From: an uncultured Allomuricauda sp.
Lineage (GTDB): Bacteria > Bacteroidota > Bacteroidia > Flavobacteriales > Flavobacteriaceae
Reading direction: 5' to 3'
DNA: 64,000 nucleotides
Assembly (NCBI RefSeq): GCF_947501165.1
Contig: NZ_CANMUU010000002.1
Location: 372,001-436,000, forward strand
Part shown: in pieces, positions 17,131 through 25,273 of the stretch
How positions within the stretch are numbered: position 1 is the stretch's first letter
How the letters are laid out: each line of letters begins with the position of its first letter
The notes under the pieces: generated by a model
The model's database searches: none
Seen by the model: the letters and a program-made list of their open reading frames with translations, nothing else
What the model was told of the DNA's origin: nothing
Position numbers and translations under genes: made by a program

Positions 17131-17943
17131 TTAATCATATTCAATTATAAAATATAGATTGTTTTCTATCCTTACATCGTTCCATTCCCCTGCATTGTTT
17201 ATAGGAGTATCTCTTAAGACCATCGATAAGGCGTTTTGAAGATCACCACCGTCAGGTTCTATGCTGCCCCAATTATTAAAAAGCCCATTCACCGACATAC
17301 CATTGTTTGCTCCCTCCCAAAATTGTGGACCTTGGCCATCATTGTTCCCATCAAGAATCCAGATACCTTCATTTTCCAAATCGTTCCCCCCCAACCAAAT
17401 TAACTCTCTTGCAAGATTTGGAAAAACAATGTTCCCATTATTGAGAATAGTTGTTAGAATACCTTGATTTTCGGCTAGGTCATTGACCTCTGCTAAACTA
17501 CCTCCTCTTGAAGTTGCGAATTCGGTAGCCTCGTCCCAATTAAGTTCATCCCTAATTAACTCATAGGACTTTGAACCTACTGTAAAGGAATAAGTTAACG
17601 TATTAATTGTAACTAAGTAATTTTGAGTGGTTCCATCTTCTGCACTAACAATATACTCCACTGATGTTGTGAAGTCTTGACTTGTTCCGGACGCAGGAGA
17701 AACTGAAGCATTTTCCGATATAGAGAGAGTTGGTGCCAATGTAGTCAAATCTGAATCATCTGGAACAACCAAAGAGATTATGTTGTCTTCTTGATTAATC
17801 ATTCCAGACAAACCTAGTACACTAAATTCTAGTATTCTTTTGCCACTACTTCTCTCTTCTTGTTGTTCATTTGAGGTATCTGTCGAACATGAAGCCACTA
17901 GTAAAATTGAAACCGCTATGGTTAAGTAGATATCTATTTTCAT
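17131..17943 (-). CDS. Lipoprotein with DUF5018-like repeat and C-type-lectin-like domain
   Basis: 270 residues. A signal peptide ends in a lipobox with Cys19 (LLVASC). Residues about 36-112 form a DUF5018-type immunoglobulin-like domain (ILEFSVLGLSG, SPASGTSQDFTTSVEYIVSAEDGTTQNYLVTI). From about 115 there is a C-type lectin fold: YELIRDELNWDEATEFATSRGGSLAEVNDLAEN, LIWLGGNDLENEGIWILDG, FNNWGSIEPDGGDLQNALSM and GEWNDV, where EPDGG and the WND region are the usual calcium/sugar loops. Probably surface-exposed, with carbohydrate or protein binding as the inferred role. Monocistronic. Confidence 0.8.
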   Translation of the reverse strand: MKIDIYLTIAVSILLVASCSTDTSNEQQEERSSGKRILEFSVLGLSGMINQEDNIISLVVPDDSDLTTLAPTLSISENASVSPASGTSQDFTTSVEYIVSAEDGTTQNYLVTINTLTYSFTVGSKSYELIRDELNWDEATEFATSRGGSLAEVNDLAENQGILTTILNNGNIVFPNLARELIWLGGNDLENEGIWILDGNNDGQGPQFWEGANNGMSVNGLFNNWGSIEPDGGDLQNALSMVLRDTPINNAGEWNDVRIENNLYFIIEYD

Positions 17944-18181
17944 TTTCTAAGTTTTATGGAAACTTAAAAAAATCTTGAGGTTAATGAGTAATATTGTATA
18001 CTGTGGCACCTTTTTTATTTGGCGAAGCATCAACTCTGGAATTTATTTCTCAACCAGTTGAAATGATTTGAAAAAAGTTGTCAAAACAATTCAAGTAGCT
18101 AAAATTCAAGTAAATCGGAGAAAGAATGTTTTAATTTTTGTCGAAGCATTAGCCAAGGATGTTCAACGGTTTTTTTGTTTA

Positions 18182-18220
18182 ATGCTAAATTGATATATTT
18201 ATGCTAAATAAGTATATCTA
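18182..18220. promoter_or_regulatory. Repeats upstream of the InsA-like regulator
   Basis: ATGCTAAAT occurs twice, at 18182-18190 and 18201-18209, spaced 19 bases apart. The second runs into TAAGTATATCTA (18209-18220), which ends two bases before the ATG and is repeated in perfect inverted form after the gene. Likely operator sites for the protein encoded here. Confidence 0.55.
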
Positions 18221-18222
18221 AA

Positions 18223-18636
18223 ATGGAATCCTGTCCTAATTGTTCTTCTTCACACTTTGTTAAAGCAGGAGTCGTTAAAAATCGACAACGATATAAATGT
18301 AAATCCTGCGGATATTTTTTCACGGTTGGAAAGCTAGGAAAACAAATAGATGATTACTACGTAAACAAGGCGCTTCAGCTATATTTAGAGGGATTAACCT
18401 ATCGAGAAATTGAACGAATTCTTGGCGTTTCGCATGTGTCTGTTATGAATTGGGTGCGAAAGTACAATATTAAAAGACCTTATAATTCAAAGTATCATCC
18501 TACCTATAAAATTCTCAACCAAAGTGAACTTCAACAGTATTTTCAAAATTCCGAAAATATTACTGGCGCTGGAGTATTGGTTACGGAGTTAGGTGATAAG
18601 TTCATGCTAATCAAGTGGGAACGTTTCAGAGAATAG
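18223..18636 (+). CDS. IS1-InsA-like zinc-ribbon helix-turn-helix protein, probable regulator
   Basis: 137 residues. An N-terminal zinc ribbon has Cys4, Cys7, Cys26 and Cys29 (CPNC and CKSC) as in the InsA half of IS1 transposases. It is followed by a helix-turn-helix (YREIERILGVSHVSVMNWVRKY, about 57-78). There is no DDE catalytic domain; the last 40 residues (ENITGAGVLVTELGDKFMLIKW) look like a compact beta structure. It is flanked by a perfect 12-base inverted repeat and heads the acetate/propionate locus, ending 95 bases before the porin start. I read it as a domesticated transposase DNA-binding module acting as a regulator rather than an IS fragment. The regulatory role is inference. Confidence 0.7.
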   Translation: MESCPNCSSSHFVKAGVVKNRQRYKCKSCGYFFTVGKLGKQIDDYYVNKALQLYLEGLTYREIERILGVSHVSVMNWVRKYNIKRPYNSKYHPTYKILNQSELQQYFQNSENITGAGVLVTELGDKFMLIKWERFRE

Positions 18637-18645
18637 ATATACTTA
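18634..18645. promoter_or_regulatory. Inverted repeat copy downstream of the InsA-like gene
   Basis: TAGATATACTTA is the exact reverse complement of 18209-18220. It overlaps the stop codon and lies in the porin upstream region. The similarity continues past it: TTTACAG here against the CTAAAT side of the first copy, with one indel. Confidence 0.55.
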
Positions 18646-18731
18646 ATTTACAGAAAACTATATTAACTTTCAATTAAGACATTTTTTTTAGGATGTTCGT
18701 GGTGCATGCAAAAAACCATAACATCTTAAAA

Positions 18732-19943
18732 ATGAAAAAAATAGTTTTCGGATTAGCATTTTCACTGCTAATAATCCCATTGGCTTTTTCGCAAGGAAGC
18801 ACCGAATATACTGGTGGCTATAAAGTTAAGTTTAACGAAGATGGTTCAAAATATCTTCGAATAATAGCATGGGGACAATTCTGGGCCCAATATAATGAAG
18901 ACGTACCTGATGACGTAAGTCAGTTTAATTTGAGCATCAGACGTGCAAGGGTTTTGACCTTTACCCAGTTAAACAAAAAGTTTTTGATTTTGACCCATTG
19001 GGGTCTCAACAGTCTTAACGGTAATAATCAAAGCCCTCTCGGTTTTGGTGAAAATGCCCAATTGTTCTTCCATGACTTTTGGGGAGAATGGAAGGTCGTG
19101 GATAACCATGATATCGGAGCTGGATTACATTATTGGAATGGAATTTCAAGGTTGAACAATCAAAGTACGCTCAATATGATGACGTTGGATAACAACCGTC
19201 AATCTTGGGCAACCATTGGACTTTCCGACCAATTTGCACGCCATATTGGAGTGTATGCCAAAGGAAAGCTTGGCAAACTACAATATCGTGTAGCATTTAA
19301 TGAGGCTGGAACAAGCACTTTGGATAACAGAGACCCTGTACTCGATGGGGTAACGGTATATGGAGGCCGTCGGATTTTAGGTTCTGCGGATGCGGGTAAG
19401 GTTTTGCAAGGGTATTTTGATTTTAACTTCTTGGATCAAGAATCAAACTTCTTGCCCTATAAAGTAGGGTCTTATTTGGGTAGTAAAAAGGTATTCAATA
19501 TCGGTGCAGGTTTTTTTAACCATAGAAATGGAGTGGTGGAAGCTGATGGAGATGGAGCAGATGTCAATATTCTTGCTGTTGATGCTTTTTATGATGCACC
19601 TCTGGGACAAGATGGTTCCGCAATTACAGCTTATTTGGTATATCAGAACAATGATTATGGGGAAAATTACAACTTCGGTCCATACGCAACCGGGAACATG
19701 ATTTATGGACACGTAGGATACTTAGTTCCAGGACCAGCCGATAAGACACGGTTACAACCCTATGTTTCCTATAACAATAGATCTATTGATGCTATTGATG
19801 ATAATGCCACAAGATTTGGCTTGGGAGCCAATATTTTCATGACTGGCCATCATTCTAAACTGAGTTTGGAATATGCAAACTCGAAAGTAGGTGATGCAGA
19901 TGGAACCGGGGTATTTACCGTACAAGCAATGATTTACTTATAA
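18732..19943 (+). CDS. Outer-membrane porin (16-18 strand, phosphate-selective-porin-like)
   Basis: Start at ATG 18732 gives a standard signal peptide (MKKIVFGLAFSLLIIPLAFSQG); 403 residues. The mature part has alternating beta-strand character, with RRARVLTFTQLNKKFLILTHWGLN near the front, GVYAKGKLGKLQYRVAFNEAG in the middle and a terminal strand ending in VQAMIYL. Porins of this kind in flavobacteria lie beside SSF symporter genes. With the DUF4212 and SSF genes following at 11 and 19 bases, it is the likely outer-membrane entry for short-chain organic acids. Confidence 0.82.
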   Translation: MKKIVFGLAFSLLIIPLAFSQGSTEYTGGYKVKFNEDGSKYLRIIAWGQFWAQYNEDVPDDVSQFNLSIRRARVLTFTQLNKKFLILTHWGLNSLNGNNQSPLGFGENAQLFFHDFWGEWKVVDNHDIGAGLHYWNGISRLNNQSTLNMMTLDNNRQSWATIGLSDQFARHIGVYAKGKLGKLQYRVAFNEAGTSTLDNRDPVLDGVTVYGGRRILGSADAGKVLQGYFDFNFLDQESNFLPYKVGSYLGSKKVFNIGAGFFNHRNGVVEADGDGADVNILAVDAFYDAPLGQDGSAITAYLVYQNNDYGENYNFGPYATGNMIYGHVGYLVPGPADKTRLQPYVSYNNRSIDAIDDNATRFGLGANIFMTGHHSKLSLEYANSKVGDADGTGVFTVQAMIYL

Positions 19944-19954
19944 ACCAACACATT

Positions 19955-20218
19955 ATGTCAGAAAAACAAAAAAAAGCTTCTGCGTATTGGAAAGAGAACC
20001 TCAGATATCTAGTCATCCTTTTGATTATTTGGTTCGCAGTTTCCTACGGAGCAGGCATCATCTTTAAAGATGCGTTGAACACAATTCGAATTGGCGGGTT
20101 CAAACTCGGGTTTTGGTTCGCACAACAAGGCTCTATCTATGTATTCGTGATACTCATTTTCGTGTATGTACGATTGATGAACAAATTGGATAAAAAATAC
20201 GGATACAACGAGGATTAA
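19955..20218 (+). CDS. DUF4212 small subunit of SSF symporter
   Basis: 87 residues with two membrane helices (about 18-36 and 50-72). The family signature is present: YWKENLRYLVILLIIWFAVSYGAGI, then KLGFWFAQQGSIYVFVILIFVYVRLMNKLDKKYG. DUF4212 proteins are encoded immediately before VC_2705-type sodium:solute symporters and are regarded as a small partner subunit. It lies 11 bases after the porin and 19 before the symporter. Confidence 0.92.
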   Translation: MSEKQKKASAYWKENLRYLVILLIIWFAVSYGAGIIFKDALNTIRIGGFKLGFWFAQQGSIYVFVILIFVYVRLMNKLDKKYGYNED

Positions 20219-20237
20219 CTAACTAAAGAACAAGATT

Positions 20238-21944
20238 ATGAGTGTACAACTTTGGACATATATTTTAGTCGGTATCACCTTTACGCTATACATCGGTATA
20301 GCGATTTGGTCAAGAGCTGGCTCTACTAAAGAATTTTACGTTGCCGGCGGAGGAGTTTCTCCATTGGCCAACGGTATGGCCACCGCTGCGGATTGGATGT
20401 CGGCAGCATCTTTTATCTCCATGGCCGGAATTATATCATTTGCGGGATATGATGGGGCGGTATATTTAATGGGATGGACAGGAGGTTATGTACTTCTAGC
20501 ATTGCTTCTGGCACCTTATCTACGAAAGTTTGGAAAGTTTACTGTACCCGATTTCATTGGGGAAAGATACTATTCCAAAACAGCTCGGATAGTTGCGGTA
20601 ATATGCGCATTGATAGTTTCTTTTACCTATGTAGCGGGACAAATGCGCGGAGTAGGTATTGTATTTTCCCGATTTTTAGAAGTAGATATTGATACCGGAG
20701 TTATCATTGGTATGGTCATCGTACTTTTCTATGCGGTATTGGGCGGAATGAAGGGAATAACCTATACCCAAGTGGCACAGTATTGTGTTTTGATATTTGC
20801 TTTTATGGTTCCAGCCATTTTTATTTCTATTCAAATGACTGGTAACCCGATACCTCAATTAGGTATGGGGAGCACTATTGCAGATGGAACCTATCTATTG
20901 GATAAATTGGATGGACTTTCCACAGAGCTTGGATTCTCTGAATATACCAATGGCTCTAAAAATCTCATTGATGTATTTGCTATCACGTTTGCATTAATGG
21001 TGGGTACCGCTGGGTTACCTCACGTAATTGTTCGCTTCTTTACGGTAAAACGCGTTAAGGATGCAAGAAAATCAGCTGGGTTGGCACTACTTCTTATTGC
21101 CATTTTGTATACTACTGCTCCAGCGGTTGCAGTATTCGCAAGAACAAATCTCATCGAAACAGTTAGTGGCAAGGATTACGACGCTATGCCAGAATGGTTC
21201 AAGAATTGGGAAACCACAGGATTAATTGGACATGACGACAAGAATGGAGATGGTAAGATTCAATATGTTGCCAATCCTGAAATCAACGAGTTGAAGGTGG
21301 ACCGGGATATTATGGTACTTGCTAATCCAGAAATTGCCAATCTTCCCGCTTGGGTAATAGCCTTAGTGGCGGCAGGTGGTTTAGCTGCTGCATTGTCCAC
21401 AGCAGCCGGATTACTATTGGTTATTTCTTCTTCGGTATCACATGATTTAATCAAGAATGTTTTCAATCCAGACCTATCTGAAAAGGGAGAACTTTGGGCA
21501 GCTCGTTTATCTGCAGTTGGTGCTGTTTGTGTTGCCGGTTATTTCGGAATCAATCCGCCAGGTTTTGTAGCAGCGGTAGTAGCGCTCGCCTTTGGCTTGG
21601 CAGCAGCTTCGTTCTTCCCCGCTATTATTTTAGGAATTTTCTATAAGAAAATGAATAGTAAGGGAGCCATAACCGGTATGGTCGTAGGTATTTCTCTGAT
21701 GTTATTTTATATGCTGAAATTCAAATTCGGAATCTTTGACGGAGGAAAAGAAGCCGTAGCTGGACTTAAGGATGGCTGGTGGTTTGGAATTTCCCCAGAA
21801 GGATTTGGTACTATAGCCATGGTCGTGAATTTTGTGGTAGCCCTTGTGGTGAACAAGTTTACCGAAGAGCCCCCTGAGGAGGTTCAAGATATTGTAGAGA
21901 ATATAAGAATTCCTAGTGGTGCTGGAGAGGCTTCGGCCCACTAA
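20238..21944 (+). CDS. Sodium:solute symporter, VC_2705/ActP-like (acetate/propionate uptake)
   Basis: 568 residues with about 13 membrane segments. SSF landmarks are GGGVSPLANGMATAADWMSAASFISMAGIISFAGYDG, FTVPDFIGERYYSKTARI, MKGITYTQVAQY and LPHVIVRFFTVKRVKDARKSAG. An extramembrane loop at about 315-365 is long and contains an EF-hand-like turn, DKNGDGKI (334-341), though position 12 is Ala rather than Glu. The setting (porin, DUF4212, SSF histidine kinase, acs, prpE) makes uptake of acetate or propionate the best-supported role. Confidence 0.9.
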   Translation: MSVQLWTYILVGITFTLYIGIAIWSRAGSTKEFYVAGGGVSPLANGMATAADWMSAASFISMAGIISFAGYDGAVYLMGWTGGYVLLALLLAPYLRKFGKFTVPDFIGERYYSKTARIVAVICALIVSFTYVAGQMRGVGIVFSRFLEVDIDTGVIIGMVIVLFYAVLGGMKGITYTQVAQYCVLIFAFMVPAIFISIQMTGNPIPQLGMGSTIADGTYLLDKLDGLSTELGFSEYTNGSKNLIDVFAITFALMVGTAGLPHVIVRFFTVKRVKDARKSAGLALLLIAILYTTAPAVAVFARTNLIETVSGKDYDAMPEWFKNWETTGLIGHDDKNGDGKIQYVANPEINELKVDRDIMVLANPEIANLPAWVIALVAAGGLAAALSTAAGLLLVISSSVSHDLIKNVFNPDLSEKGELWAARLSAVGAVCVAGYFGINPPGFVAAVVALAFGLAAASFFPAIILGIFYKKMNSKGAITGMVVGISLMLFYMLKFKFGIFDGGKEAVAGLKDGWWFGISPEGFGTIAMVVNFVVALVVNKFTEEPPEEVQDIVENIRIPSGAGEASAH

Positions 21945-21968
21945 AAATTGTTAGTTGGTTAAAGAAAG

Positions 21969-21998
21969 CGGTGTGGTGTTTAAATACCGCGCCGTTTT
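21969..21998 (+). terminator. Hairpin terminator/attenuator between symporter and sensor genes
   Basis: CGGTGTGGTGT (21969-21979) pairs with ATACCGCGCCG (21984-21994) over 11 positions if G-U pairs are counted, with a TTAA loop followed by TTTT. It can end or attenuate transcription from the porin/DUF4212/SSF genes before the kinase genes. Confidence 0.65.
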
Positions 21999-22024
21999 CA
22001 TAATTTTATAGAAGGACCTTACAT

Positions 22025-22225
22025 ATGAAAATGAAAAAGAGACATCAGCAGAAATTAGTGATGATAGCGATCATCTTATTTTTCTTATGGAATGTACCTT
22101 TTGCAACTATTTTTAATGGCGATTTTCATCTCTTTGGCTTTCCGGCATTTTACATTTTTATTTTTTTGAGCTGGTTTATCGGTATTGTTGTGGCTTACTA
22201 TATTCTAAAAAAATTCTATGAGTAA
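22025..22225 (+). CDS. Small membrane protein preceding SSF-type sensor kinase
   Basis: 66 residues: a basic start (MKMKKRHQQK), then two hydrophobic helices (about 11-27 and 38-60) with the motif WNVPFATIFNGDFHLFGFP between them. The size and layout resemble DUF3311-type small partners of SSF transporters. Its last eight bases overlap the start of the SSF-domain histidine kinase, which indicates coupled translation and probably a physical partnership with the kinase's transporter domain. Function is inferred. Confidence 0.75.
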   Translation: MKMKKRHQQKLVMIAIILFFLWNVPFATIFNGDFHLFGFPAFYIFIFLSWFIGIVVAYYILKKFYE

Positions 22226-24905
22226 CTATGCCCTGATATTAATAATAGTTCTTTATCTAGCGTTTCTTTTTTTCTTGGCGTATTGGGCAGAAAGAAAACA
22301 TCGGGGAAAGTTGGTTAATAATCCCTACATCTATGTACTGTCTTTGGCGGTGTATTGCACAGCATGGACCTATTATGGCAGCGTGGGTATTGCTTCCCAG
22401 TCAGGAGTTAATTTTTTGGCCATCTACCTAGGACCTGTAATCGCCATGCCACTTTGGATTGTTCTAATGCGTAAAATCATTAGAATATCAAAACAACACA
22501 AGATTTCAAGTATTGCCGATTTTATTTCCATGCGCTATGGCAATAACAGACCCCTAGGGGCTTTGGTGACCGTTACGTGTCTTTTGGCCATTATCCCCTA
22601 TATATCCCTACAGCTAAAAGCTGTTTCCGAAACCTTCGCCTTGGTTTCCAACAATACAAGTTATGTTTCTGCAAGTATATTCGAAGATTCCACGTTTTAC
22701 ATTGCTTTACTGATTGCTATTTTTGTGGCTTTCTTTGGAACCCAATCCACAGATGCTTCACTTGGGAAACGAGGTATTATGGCAACTGTCGCTCTGGAAT
22801 CTATTTTGAAACTGGTTTTCTTTTTGGCCATTGGCATTTTTGTAGTGTATTTTATGTTTGATGGTACAACGGATGTCTATCAAAAAGCATCCCTGACCGA
22901 AAATTTTAAAGAACTGAGTTCATTTGGTGGTTTGGAAAATGGATTTAATTGGATGTTTACCATACTCCTTTCCTTTTTCGCTATTTTTCTATTGCCCCGA
23001 CAGTTCCATGTGGCGGTAGTGGAAAATCAAAACATCAATCATTTGAAAAAAGCGATTTGGTTATTCCCTCTTTATCTGCTTGTTTTCAATGTTTTTGTAA
23101 TTTTTATTGCTTGGGCCGGTAACATCAAATTACCAAACACCTTAAACCACGATTACTACTCGCTTTTGTTGCCCATCCAAGAAGGAAATACTTTTTTGAC
23201 TCTATTGGTTTTTATTGGAGGTTTTTCTGCGGTTATTTCCATGATTGTGGTGTCTACCTTGGCGTTGTCCACCATGGTGAGCAATAACGTTATTATCCCT
23301 TATGGTTTTATTAAAAAGCTTGTTGAGGGTAACCCAGAAGAAAATGCGAAGAACATTAAAAACATTAGAAGAATTGCGATTTTTATATTGATTATTGTCG
23401 CCTATTTTTTCTACGTTCTCTTTTCCAATCAGCTTTCCTTATTTTCTATTGGACTGATTTCGTTTGTGATTATTGCCCAATTGGCCCCATCTTTCTTTTT
23501 GGGTCTTTTTTGGAGACGTGGAACGGCCAAAGCGGCTAAGGTGGGAATGATTGTTGGGCTTTTAGTGGTTATCTATACCCTTTTTCTGCCAATTATTGCC
23601 GATGTTGTTACACCTGAATCGCAAATAGCTGATAAAGGCCTTTTCGGATACTGGTGGTTGCGGCCATCACAATTATTCGGATTGGATTATCTAACTCCAG
23701 AAAGTAATGCTTTCTTATGGAGCATGAGTTTTAATACTATGGCTTTTGTGGGCTTCTCACTTATGGCAAAAGGTAATTATCGCGAGCGTAATTATGCCGA
23801 AATGTTCGTGAACAATGAGAATTATGAAAACCTTCAGGAAGGTGCTTTTATTTGGAAGGGTGAAGCTTACGTTGCTGATATCAGAAGATTGTTAAATCGG
23901 TTTTTAGGGGAGACACGAACGAAGCGTGCCTTGACCCTTTTTAATAGAAAATATAATATTTCGGAACAAGAGGAAAAGGCAGATGCGCGGCTCATCAACT
24001 TTTCTGAGAAGCTGCTTACAGGTTCCATTGGAAGCGCTTCGGCAAAAATATTGTTGGCTTCGGTCTCTAAAGAGAAGCCAATTAGTCTGGTTGAGGTGTT
24101 GAACATTTTGGAAGAAAACAAGGAAACCAAAGCTACTAACAAACTGCTTGTTGAAAAATCGGAAGAGCTGTCCCAGATGACCTCTAAATTACAGTTGGCC
24201 AACTATGAATTGTTATTTCAGGATAAGCAAAAAGATGAATTTTTGGATACTGTGGCCCATGAACTTAAAACCCCTATTACCTCAATCAAAGCTGCTTCAG
24301 AAATTTTGGAGGACGATGCGATGCCTTCGGAACTCCGCCAACAATTCTTGAAAAACATCAGTAAGGATACGGACCGTTTGGCCAAATTGATTCATGACAT
24401 TTTAGATCTTGAAAAACTTTCCTCTGACCGCACCGAACTCAAAATACGTAGCGGTAAAATAAATAGGACCATCAAAAAAGCCATAAACGGTATAGAAAGA
24501 ATAGCCGAGCAACAAAAGGTACATGTGATTTTTGAGGAGTCCGAGTATCTGGAAGGAATGTATGATGAAGATAGAATCCTTCAGGTTTTAACCAACTTAC
24601 TATCCAATTCATTAAAGTTTACAAAGAAAGAGAAAGGAATTATTAAGGTACTACTGGAAGAGAAAGAAGAGGAGATTGCCATAGCGGTTGAGGATAATGG
24701 AAGAGGGATTCCAGAAGAGGACCACAACTATATTTTTGAAAAATTTTATCAGTCAAAGAATCAGAACACTAAAAAGCCTCAAGGAAGTGGTTTTGGTTTG
24801 GCCATTTGCAAGCAAATTGTTGAAAGCCATAACGGAAGTATTTGGGCAGATAAAACGGTTAAGCATGGTGCAAGGCTGGTATTCACAATACCTAAGACAA
24901 TATGA
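22218..24905 (+). CDS. SSF-transporter-domain histidine kinase (CrbS/CbrA type)
   Basis: 895 residues. The first ~510 form a sodium:solute-symporter domain with about 13 helices (AVYCTAWTYYGSVGIASQSG; HKISSIADFISMRYGNN; LPRQFHVAVVENQNINHLKKA). Residues ~530-660 match the STAC linker found in this kinase class plus a coiled stretch. The kinase core has His681 in the H-box (DTVAHELKTPITS), an N-box VLTNLLSNSLKF, and G boxes VEDNGRGIPEED and GSGFGLAICKQIVESH. CrbS/CrbR in Vibrio and Pseudomonas control acs and acetate use, so this protein likely senses acetate or its flux. It overlaps genes on both sides. Confidence 0.92.
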   Translation: MSNYALILIIVLYLAFLFFLAYWAERKHRGKLVNNPYIYVLSLAVYCTAWTYYGSVGIASQSGVNFLAIYLGPVIAMPLWIVLMRKIIRISKQHKISSIADFISMRYGNNRPLGALVTVTCLLAIIPYISLQLKAVSETFALVSNNTSYVSASIFEDSTFYIALLIAIFVAFFGTQSTDASLGKRGIMATVALESILKLVFFLAIGIFVVYFMFDGTTDVYQKASLTENFKELSSFGGLENGFNWMFTILLSFFAIFLLPRQFHVAVVENQNINHLKKAIWLFPLYLLVFNVFVIFIAWAGNIKLPNTLNHDYYSLLLPIQEGNTFLTLLVFIGGFSAVISMIVVSTLALSTMVSNNVIIPYGFIKKLVEGNPEENAKNIKNIRRIAIFILIIVAYFFYVLFSNQLSLFSIGLISFVIIAQLAPSFFLGLFWRRGTAKAAKVGMIVGLLVVIYTLFLPIIADVVTPESQIADKGLFGYWWLRPSQLFGLDYLTPESNAFLWSMSFNTMAFVGFSLMAKGNYRERNYAEMFVNNENYENLQEGAFIWKGEAYVADIRRLLNRFLGETRTKRALTLFNRKYNISEQEEKADARLINFSEKLLTGSIGSASAKILLASVSKEKPISLVEVLNILEENKETKATNKLLVEKSEELSQMTSKLQLANYELLFQDKQKDEFLDTVAHELKTPITSIKAASEILEDDAMPSELRQQFLKNISKDTDRLAKLIHDILDLEKLSSDRTELKIRSGKINRTIKKAINGIERIAEQQKVHVIFEESEYLEGMYDEDRILQVLTNLLSNSLKFTKKEKGIIKVLLEEKEEEIAIAVEDNGRGIPEEDHNYIFEKFYQSKNQNTKKPQGSGFGLAICKQIVESHNGSIWADKTVKHGARLVFTIPKTI

Positions 24906-25267
24906 GTAGAAAGATTTTGATAGTGGATGATGAACCCAACATTGTAATGTCGTTGGAATATGCATTTAAGAAAAAAGACTTTGAGGTTTTTATAGCGCGC
25001 GATGGTACTGAAGCTTTGGAAATAGCTGGCAAAGAGCTTCCAAACATTGTTCTTCTGGACATTATGATGCCCAAAATGGATGGGTACGAAACCTTGAAGC
25101 AAATACGGAATAACAAAGACCTAAACGGAACCAAGGTGGTTTTTTTATCGGCTAAAAGTAAACTTGCCGATGTAGAAAAGGGCCTGAAACTTGGAGCCGA
25201 TAGTTATGTGACCAAGCCGTTTTCGGTAAAAAAGGTCATTGCGGATATTGAAGAAATGATAGCCTGA
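24902..25267 (+). CDS. Single-domain response regulator
   Basis: 121 residues, a lone receiver domain: acidic pocket DDE at 9-11, phospho-acceptor Asp53 (LLDIMMP), Ser83 and Lys105 (TKPF). There is no DNA-binding or enzymatic output domain, unlike CrbR of Proteobacteria, which has a LuxR-type HTH. The ATG overlaps the kinase stop by four bases, so it is the cognate partner. It must act through another protein by contact. The InsA-like protein at 18223 or the DUF294 protein at 29762 are local candidates (speculation). Confidence 0.93.
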   Translation: MSRKILIVDDEPNIVMSLEYAFKKKDFEVFIARDGTEALEIAGKELPNIVLLDIMMPKMDGYETLKQIRNNKDLNGTKVVFLSAKSKLADVEKGLKLGADSYVTKPFSVKKVIADIEEMIA

Positions 25268-25273
25268 ACCGAA

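Noticed and set aside
18223..18636. Calling the zinc-ribbon HTH gene an insertion sequence
   Set aside because: No DDE catalytic domain, no second ORF and no clear target-site duplication; the gene heads a functional locus. The flanking inverted repeat is equally explained by operator sites.
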